Source of the DNA: Candidatus Saccharimonadota bacterium
Lineage (GTDB): Bacteria > Patescibacteriota > Saccharimonadia > Saccharimonadales > Saccharimonadaceae
Length of the DNA: 64,000 nt
Direction of reading: 5' to 3'
Assembly (NCBI GenBank): GCA_030445265.1
Contig: JAUCSC010000001.1
Location: forward strand, 1-64,000
In this document: piece by piece, positions 30,954-41,391 of the stretch
How the letters are laid out: each line of letters starts with the position of its first letter
Position numbering within the stretch: the first letter of the stretch is position 1
Made by a program: the position numbers and the translations under genes
The notes under the pieces: generated by a model
The model's input: only the letters and a program-made list of their open reading frames with translations
Told to the model about the DNA's origin: nothing
Databases searched by the model: none

Positions 30954-33900
30954 CTATTGCGCGTACAGGGGTGTATCAATCGGTTGCTGGAGGCCCCCAG
31001 TGAAGGTTCGCCCGTGCATCATGCGTTTTGCTGGATCGGCGGTAAATTGCAAAGTAAGGTCGGTAATAGTTGGACCGCGCGAGACATCGTCGGGGTAACC
31101 GAAGGCCTGCGAGCTATCAACGTTGACATTGAAGTAATAGAATCGGGCGCAGTTTGTATTAGCCCCAGCCACACTCTTAGGGGTATAGACTCCCGGTAAA
31201 CCAAGTGTGACGTCTCCAAAGATCGTATCTTGCCCCCACGTCGTCATGGCCGGCGTCGTACAGCTCGTCGTTGTGTTTGTCATTGACCGGTAGGTGAGGC
31301 GCCAGCGCGCACCGATGGAGTTGTCAACACCGTTGAGAAGCCAACTCGTTGGAAAGACATCTGAGTCAGTATCCATCGCAATCGAGTAGCGGGCAACTTG
31401 GGGCTGCGACAATAACGTCGTTTGCTGCGTGTTATCTGCCGCCGTCGCAACGTAGGTCAATGCACCGCTTCCACATGCACCGCCAGTGATGTACGCCTTA
31501 CCAGCGGTGTATGCAACAGCTGATCCGTATCGAGCCCCAGTGTAGCGCTGGTTCGTTTCATACCACTCACCGACGCCAGTTGGATTATTACCATTACTAA
31601 TTGTGGTATTCGCGCTAATTGGAGCAACCAGCGTTACTGGATCACAGGATGTAGCGGATGCACGCCCGCCGAGTAGATAGACATAGCCATTCGCAGCGAA
31701 GCTATCGGCTTGTGCAATCGGAGACGGGAGACTCGTCGAATATGACCAGGTGCCGACTCCTCCGGTACTAGGATTAATCTTTGCGTACTGAGTGTCGCTC
31801 AAATAGTTGGCTCCATCATTTCCGCCGAGCAAATAGAGGTTATTCGCGTATGCGACTACCGCCCCACCAAAGCGGCTGATATTAAATGCAGTACTTGTGG
31901 ACCAGGCGGAACCGATATTCCCACCACTATTGAGCTGAGGGCTCACATAGACAGTGCTGACGTCTGTTGTCGGGGTGGCACCATTGGTTAGCCCGCCGAC
32001 AACATAAAGACGGTTATTCCATACCGCTGCGCCAAACTTCGTAATGGCGGCAGGCAAGCCGTTAGTAGCGGTTGCCCAAGCGCTCACATTGCCAGCCGAC
32101 GGCGTCGCGTAGTAGACGGATGCACTTGTTGTGGCAGCAGCATCGGCTTGACCGCCAACGTAGTAGAGACTACCGCCAGCATTTAAAAGTTTGCCCCAGG
32201 TTCTATCGGCGGGAAGCGCACCGGTTGTGTCCGCCCACGCCCCAGTGGCGCCCGTCGAAGGGTCGAGCGCCGCGTAGCTAACTGTATTGACTGCATCCGT
32301 ACAATCACTTGCGGTACTGACGCATCCCCCAGCTACGTACATGTAGCCATTCAAGATAGTGGCACTGGCGCCGAGACGTCGAGGGTTGGTGGCGTAAGTA
32401 GTGGCAGTGTTGGTGTAGCCAGCTGGGGCACCACTGTCATTGTTGTATACCTGGAATGTCTGTACAACGTCGGTCCTTGTCGTACACCCACCTGGGCTTA
32501 TTCCATCGATACAGCCGCCGATGACATACGCATAACTATTGCTCACGGACACGCTTAATCCCCAGCGCTGATTAATTGTTACCGCTGATTCGCGGAAACC
32601 TTCAGTGTCCAAGCTGCCGTCACTGACGTTAATCTTAATATACTCGATGTCAGCCAGCACTCCGGTAGATGCTTCGAATCCTCCTACCACGTAGAGATAG
32701 CCATTGTAGCCAAAGCCGGCTGCGCGCCGCCGACCGTTTTGGAGGGTTTTTGGTGATTGGGTCCAAGTAGATCCAGTTGCGGCAACAACATTATTATTAT
32801 CATCGATTTTGGCATATCGAATTGAGTCGAGGTCGGTTAGATTTCCACCGACCCCACCAATGAGATACACGTAATTGGCGTATACCGTTCCGCTCATTAG
32901 ACCGAGACCGTCAGACGTGGCCCCTGGTAATGTACCAATTTGGAGTTGCCCCGTCGTGTTGCAGCCTGAGATAGCCCCTGTTGTAATTGCGATATTACAT
33001 TTGTGGACGTCAGGACTATAGTTGGTACAACCTGCTGCTGAGCTTGTCGTGCATCCACCAAATATGAATAAGTTACCCGGACTAGTAGCGGCTGCCGCTG
33101 GGTTGGCGCGCGCATAAGCAAAAAGATATGATTGAGCCTCGAGTTGGTTTGTTCCCGAATCGGCACCTGTCATTGTTTGCCGGGTCCAGGTGCCAAGACT
33201 GCCGTCACTGTTGACGACAGCACGGTCGATATTATCATTATTACCTGCGCCACCAAGCCCGCCAACGATGTATATTCGGCCATCGAAGACAACAGGGCTT
33301 CCGGCGGCGGTTCCGGAGGCGAGTACGTTCGTCGTATTGACGCACCAGGCACCGCCCGTGAATGTGCCACCCGTGCAGACCGCAGGGCGAGATATAATAC
33401 CCGTACTGCTGATAGCTGCATATGCATGGTTAACGCTCGCTGTGCTGCAGGTATTATTTGTACAACCACCAATAACGTAAAGGTAGCCGTTTGTAATGAC
33501 GGTTGCCGTCAGCATGTTGCCGACACTGGCCTGTCCAGGCAAGTTACATTGCGTCGGCGACACACCGGTACAGGTGCCGCTATTCAAAGCAAAGCTTTGT
33601 CCAACAGTGGATGCATCACCATCCTTATTAATATCCCCTTGATTGACGGTTCCCAGCATAGCGGTGTTACAGTCACCGGTCGTAGTATTTTGCGAACTAC
33701 AACCGCCGATATGATAAATACGATTTCGCCAGGTTACAAGGCTGGCCCCAGTCCGCTGGCTACTTGTGGTGCCTACGGCATTCCAAACACCAACGGACCC
33801 ATCGGCATTAATGCTTGCCACTTGGGTGTCAGACAGAATTGTGGTGCAATAGCCGGAAGCGTTGACCGCACCACACCCACCTGTAATATAAATGTAGCCA

Positions 33901-36653
33901 CCCCATATAGCACTCATAGTACCGCCGCCATTGACTCGTGCGGTTGTAAAAGTGTTCGTATTGGTTTGCCATCCACCGGTCATTGAACCGTTGGAAGCGA
34001 GACTGATATAGCGAACGGTCGTGCTGGCGGCGCCATTGTAAGTATTTGACCCGCCGAGAACATACATATGATCGTTATACACTTGAACGTCATGACCAGT
34101 CAGACCGGCAGGGAGCGCTGTTCCACTCGTCCAGGTCCCTAGTGTACCGGTGGGATTAATATCAGCATATTCGACGGTAGTGACAGACGTACCAGTACCG
34201 GCACCGGTCAAGCCACCAAGGACATAGAGCCGATTATTGTACACGACTGCACTTAACATACTTCGACTCGAGCTGAGTGCGGTCGTTGTGTGCCAATATG
34301 ACCAGTTAGCTTGGTCGGTGTCGGTCGGGTGCCATTTTCGCGGCTCTCCGTTAGCACCAAGCTTTGCGACGTAAATAGTACTGGCGCGCGCGCCCGTTCC
34401 GTCGGTGCCGCCGATAGCGTAGAGGTATCCGTTATAGGCGACCATTGATAGATTTGTTCGTTGAGCGGGGAGATTATAAGCACTCGTAGAACACCAGCCG
34501 CTACATGTCCCAGAACCAGGATTCGCACCTTCGATATCACCTGAATTAGTATTGAGGTATGACCAAGAGAGTGAAGAGGAAATCGCCGATCCACCGGCGC
34601 CGTTGGTAATGAGCAGGGCGCCGCCTGCACCCTTACCGCCGTTATTGTTAGAGGCCCCTGCGGCTCCACCCGTACCAGCACCATTGCGGCCAGTGTCCGT
34701 GTTATTGCCGGGAGCTGTGCCGCTGCCTGCCGTGCTTGTCACACTAGTGCTGCCGACTGCTGTAAAACTGCTTCCACCACCGCCACCACCACCGGCCGCT
34801 GTATTGACGGTTGTGGTACCGGCGCCGCCACCACCACCAAAAAGACCACTTCCACCACCGCCACCACCTGCTCGAGTAATGTTCAAGTTTGGTGCGCCTC
34901 CATTACCACCAGAGGCTGCTCCACCAGCTGCCCCTGAGCCATCCGCTCCCTGGACACTCCGTCCGTCACCACCGTCACCACCAAGAAGTGATGCACCGGC
35001 CGACCCGGAGTTACCAGCCGTGTTGCTGTTGGTGCCACCGGCCCCACCGGCACTCGCGGTACCGCCACCACCACCGCCACCATTTGTGCCGATTCCAGTA
35101 CCCGCGATACCGCTTGTGCCGCCACCGGCCCCACCGGCCCCACCGGCGACGCCTTCACGAGAACCACCGCCGCCACCACCGCCCGAGGCGATAAGTAACG
35201 GATTTGAGCCACGGTAGACAGATGTCAAGCCACCACCACCGCCACCACCACCGGCAAGTGTGCCCAGCGCGTTATGCGATCCGCCGATGCCACCACCACC
35301 GACGTAGATTGTCAGCGTTTCGCCTGGAGTCACGGTAATCGTCGACTGGACGTAGCCACCACCACCGCCACCACCACCGGTTGTTGCGGCACCACCACCG
35401 CCACCACCGCCCGCACCCCATGCCTTGAAAGTAAGGCTCGTGACGCCAGCTGGTACCGTATATGCGTTAGCGCCTTGAGACGTAAATGTCTGACCGTTAA
35501 ATGTTGTACCACCCGCCTGGTATAAATAGCCTCCAGTTGCGACTGCCGCCCCGCCCCAAGCCGGCGCTGGAAGATTGGTCGAACTCGCGGTCCAATCATC
35601 AAAACGAGCGCCAGTTGTTTGCCCTTTTTGAATCAGTTTATCGGCAACATTGAAATCTATGTTTGTCTCATTATTCCCCTGCATAAATTGTTGAGCTGTC
35701 ACAACATAAATACTTGGATCAATAGACAACGGATATGATGCTCGATCCAGCCCTGTTGTCTTAACTGTCAATCGAGAGCCGTCAAGCGTAAAGTGCGCTA
35801 CGGCTGACGAGATGCCGGCGCTGTCAACGACGACTGGAGCCGGTATGGAAAAGAGGAGAGTGTCTTTGGGTGCGTTTTGGCGTGCCTTTTCGAGTAGCTT
35901 GGCGTCAGCATCCGTACCAGTTGTGACCGACCCTGCGAGTAATTGGTTGCCGTATATACCGACGCTGCCGTTGCTTTGAAGTCGAGCTTCTTGTCCGTCA
36001 CTCAGCTGGAGGTCAAAACTGAGGTCGTAGTCGTTACCTGGTGAGTTTGTAAGGACTATATCCTCCTTTACTCCAACGCTGTGCATACTATACACGGCCC
36101 ATCCAGATGCACCAGTGAGGGGATAGACAATGCGATTCCCGTCCTGCTGACCGGGCATAAGACCAAAACGCGGAACCATGGCAAAGTTAACGCTGAGTGC
36201 CGGATCACTGACGGCGACACCTTTGCGGGGATCCTTGTAGGCTGTTGCTTTGGCTTGAGTGGGTAGGCTCGTGTTATCTTCAGTTGACGCGGTGTACTTG
36301 TTATTGAAGGAGTATGCTTGACTGCTCGCATCAAAAGAAACTCTGGAGGCCATCGCTGTACTAATTGGCGTTAACACGGAGGCGGCTGAAGCAAGGTCAT
36401 AACTCGTTTGATTGAGGAAAGGCTTCAATATTGTGACAAGCTCGGCTATGAGGTAAAGACCTAAGAAGATGCCCGTTAACATACGGCTACGTCTGGTTCG
36501 CGTAAAGGGAAGGATGCCGATTAATCGTATGAATTTGCTCCGCGCAAATTTCATGAAATCTATAATAGTGTTAATTATATATGCACGAACAGACCGCCCA
36601 CTAGTTGATGTAGACGTGGCAGGTTCTTTATCGGTTTGTATCTCTATTTTCAT
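30954..36653 (-). CDS. Giant (1899 aa) surface protein: N-terminal TM, Gly-rich domain, many Kelch-like repeats
   Basis: FKAWGAGGGGGGG...GGGGGGGGYVQSTITVTPGETLTIYVGGGG; repeated YLYVIGG/RIYIVGG/YVYLLGG Kelch motifs. Confidence 0.85.
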   Translation of the reverse strand: MKIEIQTDKEPATSTSTSGRSVRAYIINTIIDFMKFARSKFIRLIGILPFTRTRRSRMLTGIFLGLYLIAELVTILKPFLNQTSYDLASAASVLTPISTAMASRVSFDASSQAYSFNNKYTASTEDNTSLPTQAKATAYKDPRKGVAVSDPALSVNFAMVPRFGLMPGQQDGNRIVYPLTGASGWAVYSMHSVGVKEDIVLTNSPGNDYDLSFDLQLSDGQEARLQSNGSVGIYGNQLLAGSVTTGTDADAKLLEKARQNAPKDTLLFSIPAPVVVDSAGISSAVAHFTLDGSRLTVKTTGLDRASYPLSIDPSIYVVTAQQFMQGNNETNIDFNVADKLIQKGQTTGARFDDWTASSTNLPAPAWGGAAVATGGYLYQAGGTTFNGQTFTSQGANAYTVPAGVTSLTFKAWGAGGGGGGGAATTGGGGGGGGYVQSTITVTPGETLTIYVGGGGIGGSHNALGTLAGGGGGGGGLTSVYRGSNPLLIASGGGGGGGSREGVAGGAGGAGGGTSGIAGTGIGTNGGGGGGGTASAGGAGGTNSNTAGNSGSAGASLLGGDGGDGRSVQGADGSGAAGGAASGGNGGAPNLNITRAGGGGGGSGLFGGGGGAGTTTVNTAAGGGGGGGSSFTAVGSTSVTSTAGSGTAPGNNTDTGRNGAGTGGAAGASNNNGGKGAGGALLITNGAGGSAISSSLSWSYLNTNSGDIEGANPGSGTCSGWCSTSAYNLPAQRTNLSMVAYNGYLYAIGGTDGTGARASTIYVAKLGANGEPRKWHPTDTDQANWSYWHTTTALSSSRSMLSAVVYNNRLYVLGGLTGAGTGTSVTTVEYADINPTGTLGTWTSGTALPAGLTGHDVQVYNDHMYVLGGSNTYNGAASTTVRYISLASNGSMTGGWQTNTNTFTTARVNGGGTMSAIWGGYIYITGGCGAVNASGYCTTILSDTQVASINADGSVGVWNAVGTTSSQRTGASLVTWRNRIYHIGGCSSQNTTTGDCNTAMLGTVNQGDINKDGDASTVGQSFALNSGTCTGVSPTQCNLPGQASVGNMLTATVITNGYLYVIGGCTNNTCSTASVNHAYAAISSTGIISRPAVCTGGTFTGGAWCVNTTNVLASGTAAGSPVVFDGRIYIVGGLGGAGNNDNIDRAVVNSDGSLGTWTRQTMTGADSGTNQLEAQSYLFAYARANPAAAATSPGNLFIFGGCTTSSAAGCTNYSPDVHKCNIAITTGAISGCNTTGQLQIGTLPGATSDGLGLMSGTVYANYVYLIGGVGGNLTDLDSIRYAKIDDNNNVVAATGSTWTQSPKTLQNGRRRAAGFGYNGYLYVVGGFEASTGVLADIEYIKINVSDGSLDTEGFRESAVTINQRWGLSVSVSNSYAYVIGGCIDGISPGGCTTRTDVVQTFQVYNNDSGAPAGYTNTATTYATNPRRLGASATILNGYMYVAGGCVSTASDCTDAVNTVSYAALDPSTGATGAWADTTGALPADRTWGKLLNAGGSLYYVGGQADAAATTSASVYYATPSAGNVSAWATATNGLPAAITKFGAAVWNNRLYVVGGLTNGATPTTDVSTVYVSPQLNSGGNIGSAWSTSTAFNISRFGGAVVAYANNLYLLGGNDGANYLSDTQYAKINPSTGGVGTWSYSTSLPSPIAQADSFAANGYVYLLGGRASATSCDPVTLVAPISANTTISNGNNPTGVGEWYETNQRYTGARYGSAVAYTAGKAYITGGACGSGALTYVATAADNTQQTTLLSQPQVARYSIAMDTDSDVFPTSWLLNGVDNSIGARWRLTYRSMTNTTTSCTTPAMTTWGQDTIFGDVTLGLPGVYTPKSVAGANTNCARFYYFNVNVDSSQAFGYPDDVSRGPTITDLTLQFTADPAKRMMHGRTFTGGLQQPIDTPLYAQ

Positions 36654-36718
36654 CCCAATTCAATGTCTGGCTCGTGTTGCTATTTTACCATAAGAAGGAC
36701 GATCATCTTTGTGCCAAC

Positions 36719-39700
36719 CTAGCGATTAGAGAAGATGAAATTAAGGTTTCCGACGTAGGCATTGGCAGTGTTGCTTGCAGTAACATTGATTTTGAAGACA
36801 ACGCTATTGCCTGGAGAGAAATTACAGGCCGATGGGTCAGCAGCACCGCTGGCTACACCAGTTTGCCATGACGTTTGAACACCGCTACTAACGGCAACGG
36901 CTGAACCGCAGGCGGTGAGTCCGGTTGCATCCGACCGGTAAATCTGATAATTCACCGTCGAGTTTGCACTATCGGTCCGTCCCATTAAGGATGTCTGACC
37001 AGAGGCAAACTCTTTGAATGTACTTGGTAACTGGTAAGTAACGTAGATGCCATAAGTTTGCGCGCTAGCCTGAGGGCTTGTCCATTTATAAAAGTTGTAG
37101 GTTTCATTCGCGCCGCAGATAGTAGATTGTCCGGTTGAGCCGTCATTGATATTGAGCGTATCGGAACATAGATCCGATGTCATGGTACCGATGCCGGTAC
37201 CATGAAGGACGGCATTGGTGTATTCAGGTGAAATGGTCACAACGTTATCTGGACTTGACCCACAAGCGCCCCATCCATCCGATTCGTAGCACTGAAGTTT
37301 ACCAAGTGATGTGTCATAGTACATTGAACCGAGGAGGGCATCATTATCGCTTGCAATTGGTGCCGACGCACCTTTGTCAAGCGTAAATAGGGTGGTAGGT
37401 CCGCCGTTAACTCCACCACCAATCTGTACATTTGGCGTCGTCGTTGTCCGAAGCGTCATTGAAAAGGCGTCGACGCTGAAGGTGCGAACTGCTGAGGCGC
37501 CCTCAGCAAAGTAGATATGCGGATTCGTAGCAGCTGATGTATCGGTTTTGATATAACACGTTATTTTTGTCCACCCAGTCGTGGTTAGCGTCTGAGTGTT
37601 GTAGTCGACACAGTCGGTGTAGTTGCCGACAGCCGTGGTACTACCGTCTCGACTATACCTTACTTTAAAGTCAGTAAAAGCAGCGCCAGAAATAAGACGA
37701 CCGTACACGGTTACTCGGTAGAGGGTATCGGGAAGCGGGTTAGAGCTCAACTTGTTACGGATACCGGCATTGGCAGCACCGGCCGTGATTGCTACCTGTG
37801 CACTGTTACTTGCGTTATAGCCGTCACCCGTATTTCGGGTAATGGTTGTCGTGCCGAGACCTGCAGTCAGCCAGTTGGTTGCAAATGTTGCATCGACGTT
37901 GACGTCCCCGTCGCTGGCAAAATTGTAATCAGCAGCAATGGTAACCGAAAGGTTATCGACGTAGAAGGTGCGTGCTGTGGCGGCGGTTTGACGGATAAGA
38001 ATTGCATTGCTCGTGGTTATGCCGCTTGCCGGTGTGGTAAATGTACAGTTTACCTTACTCCAAACACTAGTCGTTGCGGTTGCCGCACTGGTACACAGGG
38101 CGGTGGCTGTTGTACCGTCGGCTGAATAGTATACGTTCATATCAGTGAAGATTCCGCTCAAGAGCCGGGCAGTAAAGCTCACGTTATAGGTAGTATTAGC
38201 ACTCAGAGCACCGGATAGCTGGTTCTTTGGCCCTGTATTAGCAACAGCGGTAGTCACGGCCGAAGCTGAACCTTGCCCGGTGGCGATATAGTCACCAGCG
38301 GTATTATAGCGGCTAATGGTGGTTCCCGTCAGACCACTCCAAGTGGAAGCAGGGAATGTGGTAGGGGTAATACCGGGCGTTTCAGCACCGCTATTGCTGG
38401 CATATTCGGTGACGTTACTGTTAACGGAAAGCAAACCTGCGGCCGACGAGGTCTGGACGCTGAGTAGAGTGCCGTTGACCGCACTCGTCAAACTATCGCG
38501 AATGGTTAAGCCATTTGTGGTCGACGTCTTACTGACGATGAGCTCGGCGCCACCAGCACTTTGGAGGGTATTATCGTATGCTGATTGCAAGGTGGTTGAG
38601 CTAGAGGCACCAGCAGCAGTCCAGGCTGACCCGTTCCAGATCATAGTTGCGGTCGTATTCTGGCGCATGGCAATTGAGTTGCCGGTTCCGCCGCCATTAA
38701 CGATAAGAGTAAAATCTTTTGAAGCGTTTGCAGCTGTGACGTAAACAACACGCCCTGCGGTGGAGAGGGTGGGATTCGGTAGTGAGGCAGTCTTACCATC
38801 AGCGCTGAAACCGACAATGATAGCCGCTGAATTATTAACAGAGGAAGTAGCAATGACACAGCTTGCCGCGACCGTTGCTCCGCCGGTGTAACAGTTTGGA
38901 TCATTGCTCGTTGTTGAGAAGGTCGGTGTGCTGAGCACGACGAGGCCGTTAACGCCCGTTCCCGTTCCCGTTCCACCAGCGACTGTAATCGAACCGCCAT
39001 TCGCGTTCCCGACGGTTGCATTACCGCCCTGAATTGTCACTGAACCACCCGTGACGGCGGTTGTTGTACTACCCGTTCCTTGTACGGTGAAATTACTGGG
39101 TGCACTCGCGCTAATGCCGTTACCCAGGTATACGCTTCCCGTACGGGTGAATAGTGCGCGGTCGATGCCATCAGTTTTGATCGTAACGGTATCTTCGGCT
39201 TGAATCGTCGTTGCGCCCGCTCCAGCGGAGCCACTCGATCCAACCGTCACGTTTGTTGTTCCCGCCCCAGTACTGTTGCCGATGGTTATGGTCTGCGTTC
39301 CGCTTGCCAACGTGTCGTTACCAATTTTTATCTGACTTGCCTTACTCGAGCCGATTGTGATTGTTCCACCTACCCCTGAACCAGTACCGGCGCCTGCATC
39401 AACTGTTACGTTTCCGCCTGTGCCGTTAACGCCACCGCTATCGCCGCCTTGGAGAACAAGTGTACCGCCGATAGTTGCCGTGGTGCCACCGCTCGCCCCA
39501 GCGGCAATCGTGAGCTGCTTGCCATTCGTGCTATTGGCGGCGCTCGCGATACTTAAGGTATGGTTTGTCCCGCTTCCCAGTAAGATGTCGCCCGCGTTGG
39601 TCAAGTTAAAAACATCAGCACCACTAGCCTGAAGTGTCATAAAGTTGCCAGTACTCGTTTTATTAATATAAATACTGTTCGTATTGGTTGAGGCATCAGT

Positions 39701-40267
39701 TTGAACACCCTGGGCAAGCTGAAGGAACTGCGCACTTGTCAGGCCACCAAGTTGTGCAGTATTCATGGCATATGGAGTGGCGGAGAGTCGTTTCATCGGT
39801 AGCATTTCGCCGTCGGGGCTACACGCGGTGAACGGTGTACAGGTTGCATTCGTGTTACCGATATTGATAGATAACCATAGAGTATTCTGATTCCAGTCAA
39901 CCAGTGTACCGAATGGCGTAACGGAACCGAGCTGAACTGAGAAAAAGCCATTTTTGACTTGGATACCGGTGCTACTTGTGTTGAGGTGACTCTCGGTCCA
40001 CTTCAACGTTCCAGCCGGGCTGCCGGTTGTATCTCCGACGCTTTGGCCATCACCATCCTGGTAAATAGTGAATTTAATATTGTAATTACCGTCTGGTACG
40101 ACTGCTCCCTGCGCATTGAGGAGCCGGCCCTGAAAGTTCATCTGCTGATTGATATTCGGGACTGCATTGACCGGCGAAGCGTTAACAAAAAAGATACCGC
40201 CAAGAAAGACAGCCAGTATGAATGCACTGACGAAAACCTGACGGTATCTCTTTATTACCCTTTGCAT
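36719..40267 (-). CDS. Large secreted fibre-like repetitive surface protein
   Basis: INQQMNFQGRLLNAQGAVVPDGNYNIKFTIYQDGDG N-domain then GGN/GSS/TITIG-type repeats; start uncertain (40267 or 40312). Confidence 0.75.
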   Translation of the reverse strand: MQRVIKRYRQVFVSAFILAVFLGGIFFVNASPVNAVPNINQQMNFQGRLLNAQGAVVPDGNYNIKFTIYQDGDGQSVGDTTGSPAGTLKWTESHLNTSSTGIQVKNGFFSVQLGSVTPFGTLVDWNQNTLWLSINIGNTNATCTPFTACSPDGEMLPMKRLSATPYAMNTAQLGGLTSAQFLQLAQGVQTDASTNTNSIYINKTSTGNFMTLQASGADVFNLTNAGDILLGSGTNHTLSIASAANSTNGKQLTIAAGASGGTTATIGGTLVLQGGDSGGVNGTGGNVTVDAGAGTGSGVGGTITIGSSKASQIKIGNDTLASGTQTITIGNSTGAGTTNVTVGSSGSAGAGATTIQAEDTVTIKTDGIDRALFTRTGSVYLGNGISASAPSNFTVQGTGSTTTAVTGGSVTIQGGNATVGNANGGSITVAGGTGTGTGVNGLVVLSTPTFSTTSNDPNCYTGGATVAASCVIATSSVNNSAAIIVGFSADGKTASLPNPTLSTAGRVVYVTAANASKDFTLIVNGGGTGNSIAMRQNTTATMIWNGSAWTAAGASSSTTLQSAYDNTLQSAGGAELIVSKTSTTNGLTIRDSLTSAVNGTLLSVQTSSAAGLLSVNSNVTEYASNSGAETPGITPTTFPASTWSGLTGTTISRYNTAGDYIATGQGSASAVTTAVANTGPKNQLSGALSANTTYNVSFTARLLSGIFTDMNVYYSADGTTATALCTSAATATTSVWSKVNCTFTTPASGITTSNAILIRQTAATARTFYVDNLSVTIAADYNFASDGDVNVDATFATNWLTAGLGTTTITRNTGDGYNASNSAQVAITAGAANAGIRNKLSSNPLPDTLYRVTVYGRLISGAAFTDFKVRYSRDGSTTAVGNYTDCVDYNTQTLTTTGWTKITCYIKTDTSAATNPHIYFAEGASAVRTFSVDAFSMTLRTTTTPNVQIGGGVNGGPTTLFTLDKGASAPIASDNDALLGSMYYDTSLGKLQCYESDGWGACGSSPDNVVTISPEYTNAVLHGTGIGTMTSDLCSDTLNINDGSTGQSTICGANETYNFYKWTSPQASAQTYGIYVTYQLPSTFKEFASGQTSLMGRTDSANSTVNYQIYRSDATGLTACGSAVAVSSGVQTSWQTGVASGAADPSACNFSPGNSVVFKINVTASNTANAYVGNLNFIFSNR

Positions 40268-40349
40268 GTTTGCTTTTTGTCCACCTTGCAGATAACGCTG
40301 TGAATCTCCCAAAATTATCTGTCATAAGCATAACGGTTACAGAGTGTTT

Positions 40350-41318
40350 TTACAAGGGTTGGACAGGGGGAAGTAACTGGCCACTTTTGCCTAGAATTCG
40401 CTTCTCGCGGCGCTCTCCCAGCCAGAAGCTGAGAACGACCGAAAAAGTCGCCGCGTAGAGGGGCCATAGTACGAGTAATTTACTCACAATATCGGATTTT
40501 ACTTCGGGAGCGACTGCCCCGAGGGCGGACGGCTGTCCGTTAACGATCGAGGCCACGGTAAGAAAGGCAATCCGGCCAGCTGCGTCGCTCGCCTGAATGG
40601 AGACCTGGTAGGAACCGGCGCGGGTATACGCGTGGCTCGCGCTAAACGGTGTGTTGTTATTACGTGGAATGACCGTATTCTTTGTATCACCCCACTGCAC
40701 GTTTACCGCGTAGGGCGGCGAGCCTCCAATAATGCCGACTGGAATCGACAGGTCTTGCTCAGGGAACGTCCCGCGGAAGACAGCATCGGTGGTGAGAAGC
40801 AGCTGTTCGCCGCCAAAATTTAGGCCACTCAGTGGATCGGCCTGAGGAGGCAATGCGTTATAAAAAACCGTGACGGCATTTGAATCAGGGCCAGGCTGAT
40901 TTAAGTCATCGTAGACCCGTGCCAGCAAGGTATTTTGACCAAATAGCAGGTCAACGTTCAGCGAAAAGGTACCCTCACTACTACAGGGGAAAGAGCCCGC
41001 AAAGATATCATTTTTGAATATTTCAACGAGTGTATTAGCAGGACAGGTTCCGGCCACGATGACGGGCGATTCACCAAAGTTCTGTTGGTTTGTCGGGGTC
41101 TGGATAACGGCAGCCGTCGTCGGCGGCTTGCCGGGCATACTACCACTTAAACCAATTGAGCCAGCTTCTGGACCGGGGCTGACGGCCGCACTGGTGTAGA
41201 CCAGGAGTGAAAAGCCAACGACAAGCAGAATAACGCCGAGCAGGAGATAGGAGGTGTGCTCATGAGGGCGGATCTTTCCGCTGTGCGAATGGTGGCTTAG
41301 TTTGAGCCAGGTTAACAT
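40350..41318 (-). CDS. PKD-domain membrane protein
   Basis: NNTPFSASHAYTRAGSYQVSIQASDAAGRIA PKD motif; TMs at both ends. Confidence 0.7.
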   Translation of the reverse strand: MLTWLKLSHHSHSGKIRPHEHTSYLLLGVILLVVGFSLLVYTSAAVSPGPEAGSIGLSGSMPGKPPTTAAVIQTPTNQQNFGESPVIVAGTCPANTLVEIFKNDIFAGSFPCSSEGTFSLNVDLLFGQNTLLARVYDDLNQPGPDSNAVTVFYNALPPQADPLSGLNFGGEQLLLTTDAVFRGTFPEQDLSIPVGIIGGSPPYAVNVQWGDTKNTVIPRNNNTPFSASHAYTRAGSYQVSIQASDAAGRIAFLTVASIVNGQPSALGAVAPEVKSDIVSKLLVLWPLYAATFSVVLSFWLGERREKRILGKSGQLLPPVQPL

Positions 41319-41391
41319 AAGCTATATCATACCATGGAAACAGATGAACGGACAGGGAGCGTACTCACCTGGCGCGGCGCGGTAGTCGCAG

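Noticed and set aside
33132-33986. 284-aa plus-strand ORF
   Set aside because: Antisense to the Kelch gene; low-complexity Thr/Ala/Cys composition expected from complement of repetitive coding sequence.
34552-35217. 221-aa Pro-rich plus-strand ORF (and overlapping His/Arg-rich ORF 34889..35194)
   Set aside because: Antisense shadow of Gly-codon runs (GGT/GGC) in the minus-strand Gly-rich domain; no RBS or independent signal.
34700-35420. CCACCACCG-type short repeats resembling a repeat array
   Set aside because: Codon-level repeats of poly-glycine; no spacers or constant repeat unit, so not CRISPR. No CRISPR array or cas gene seen anywhere in the window.
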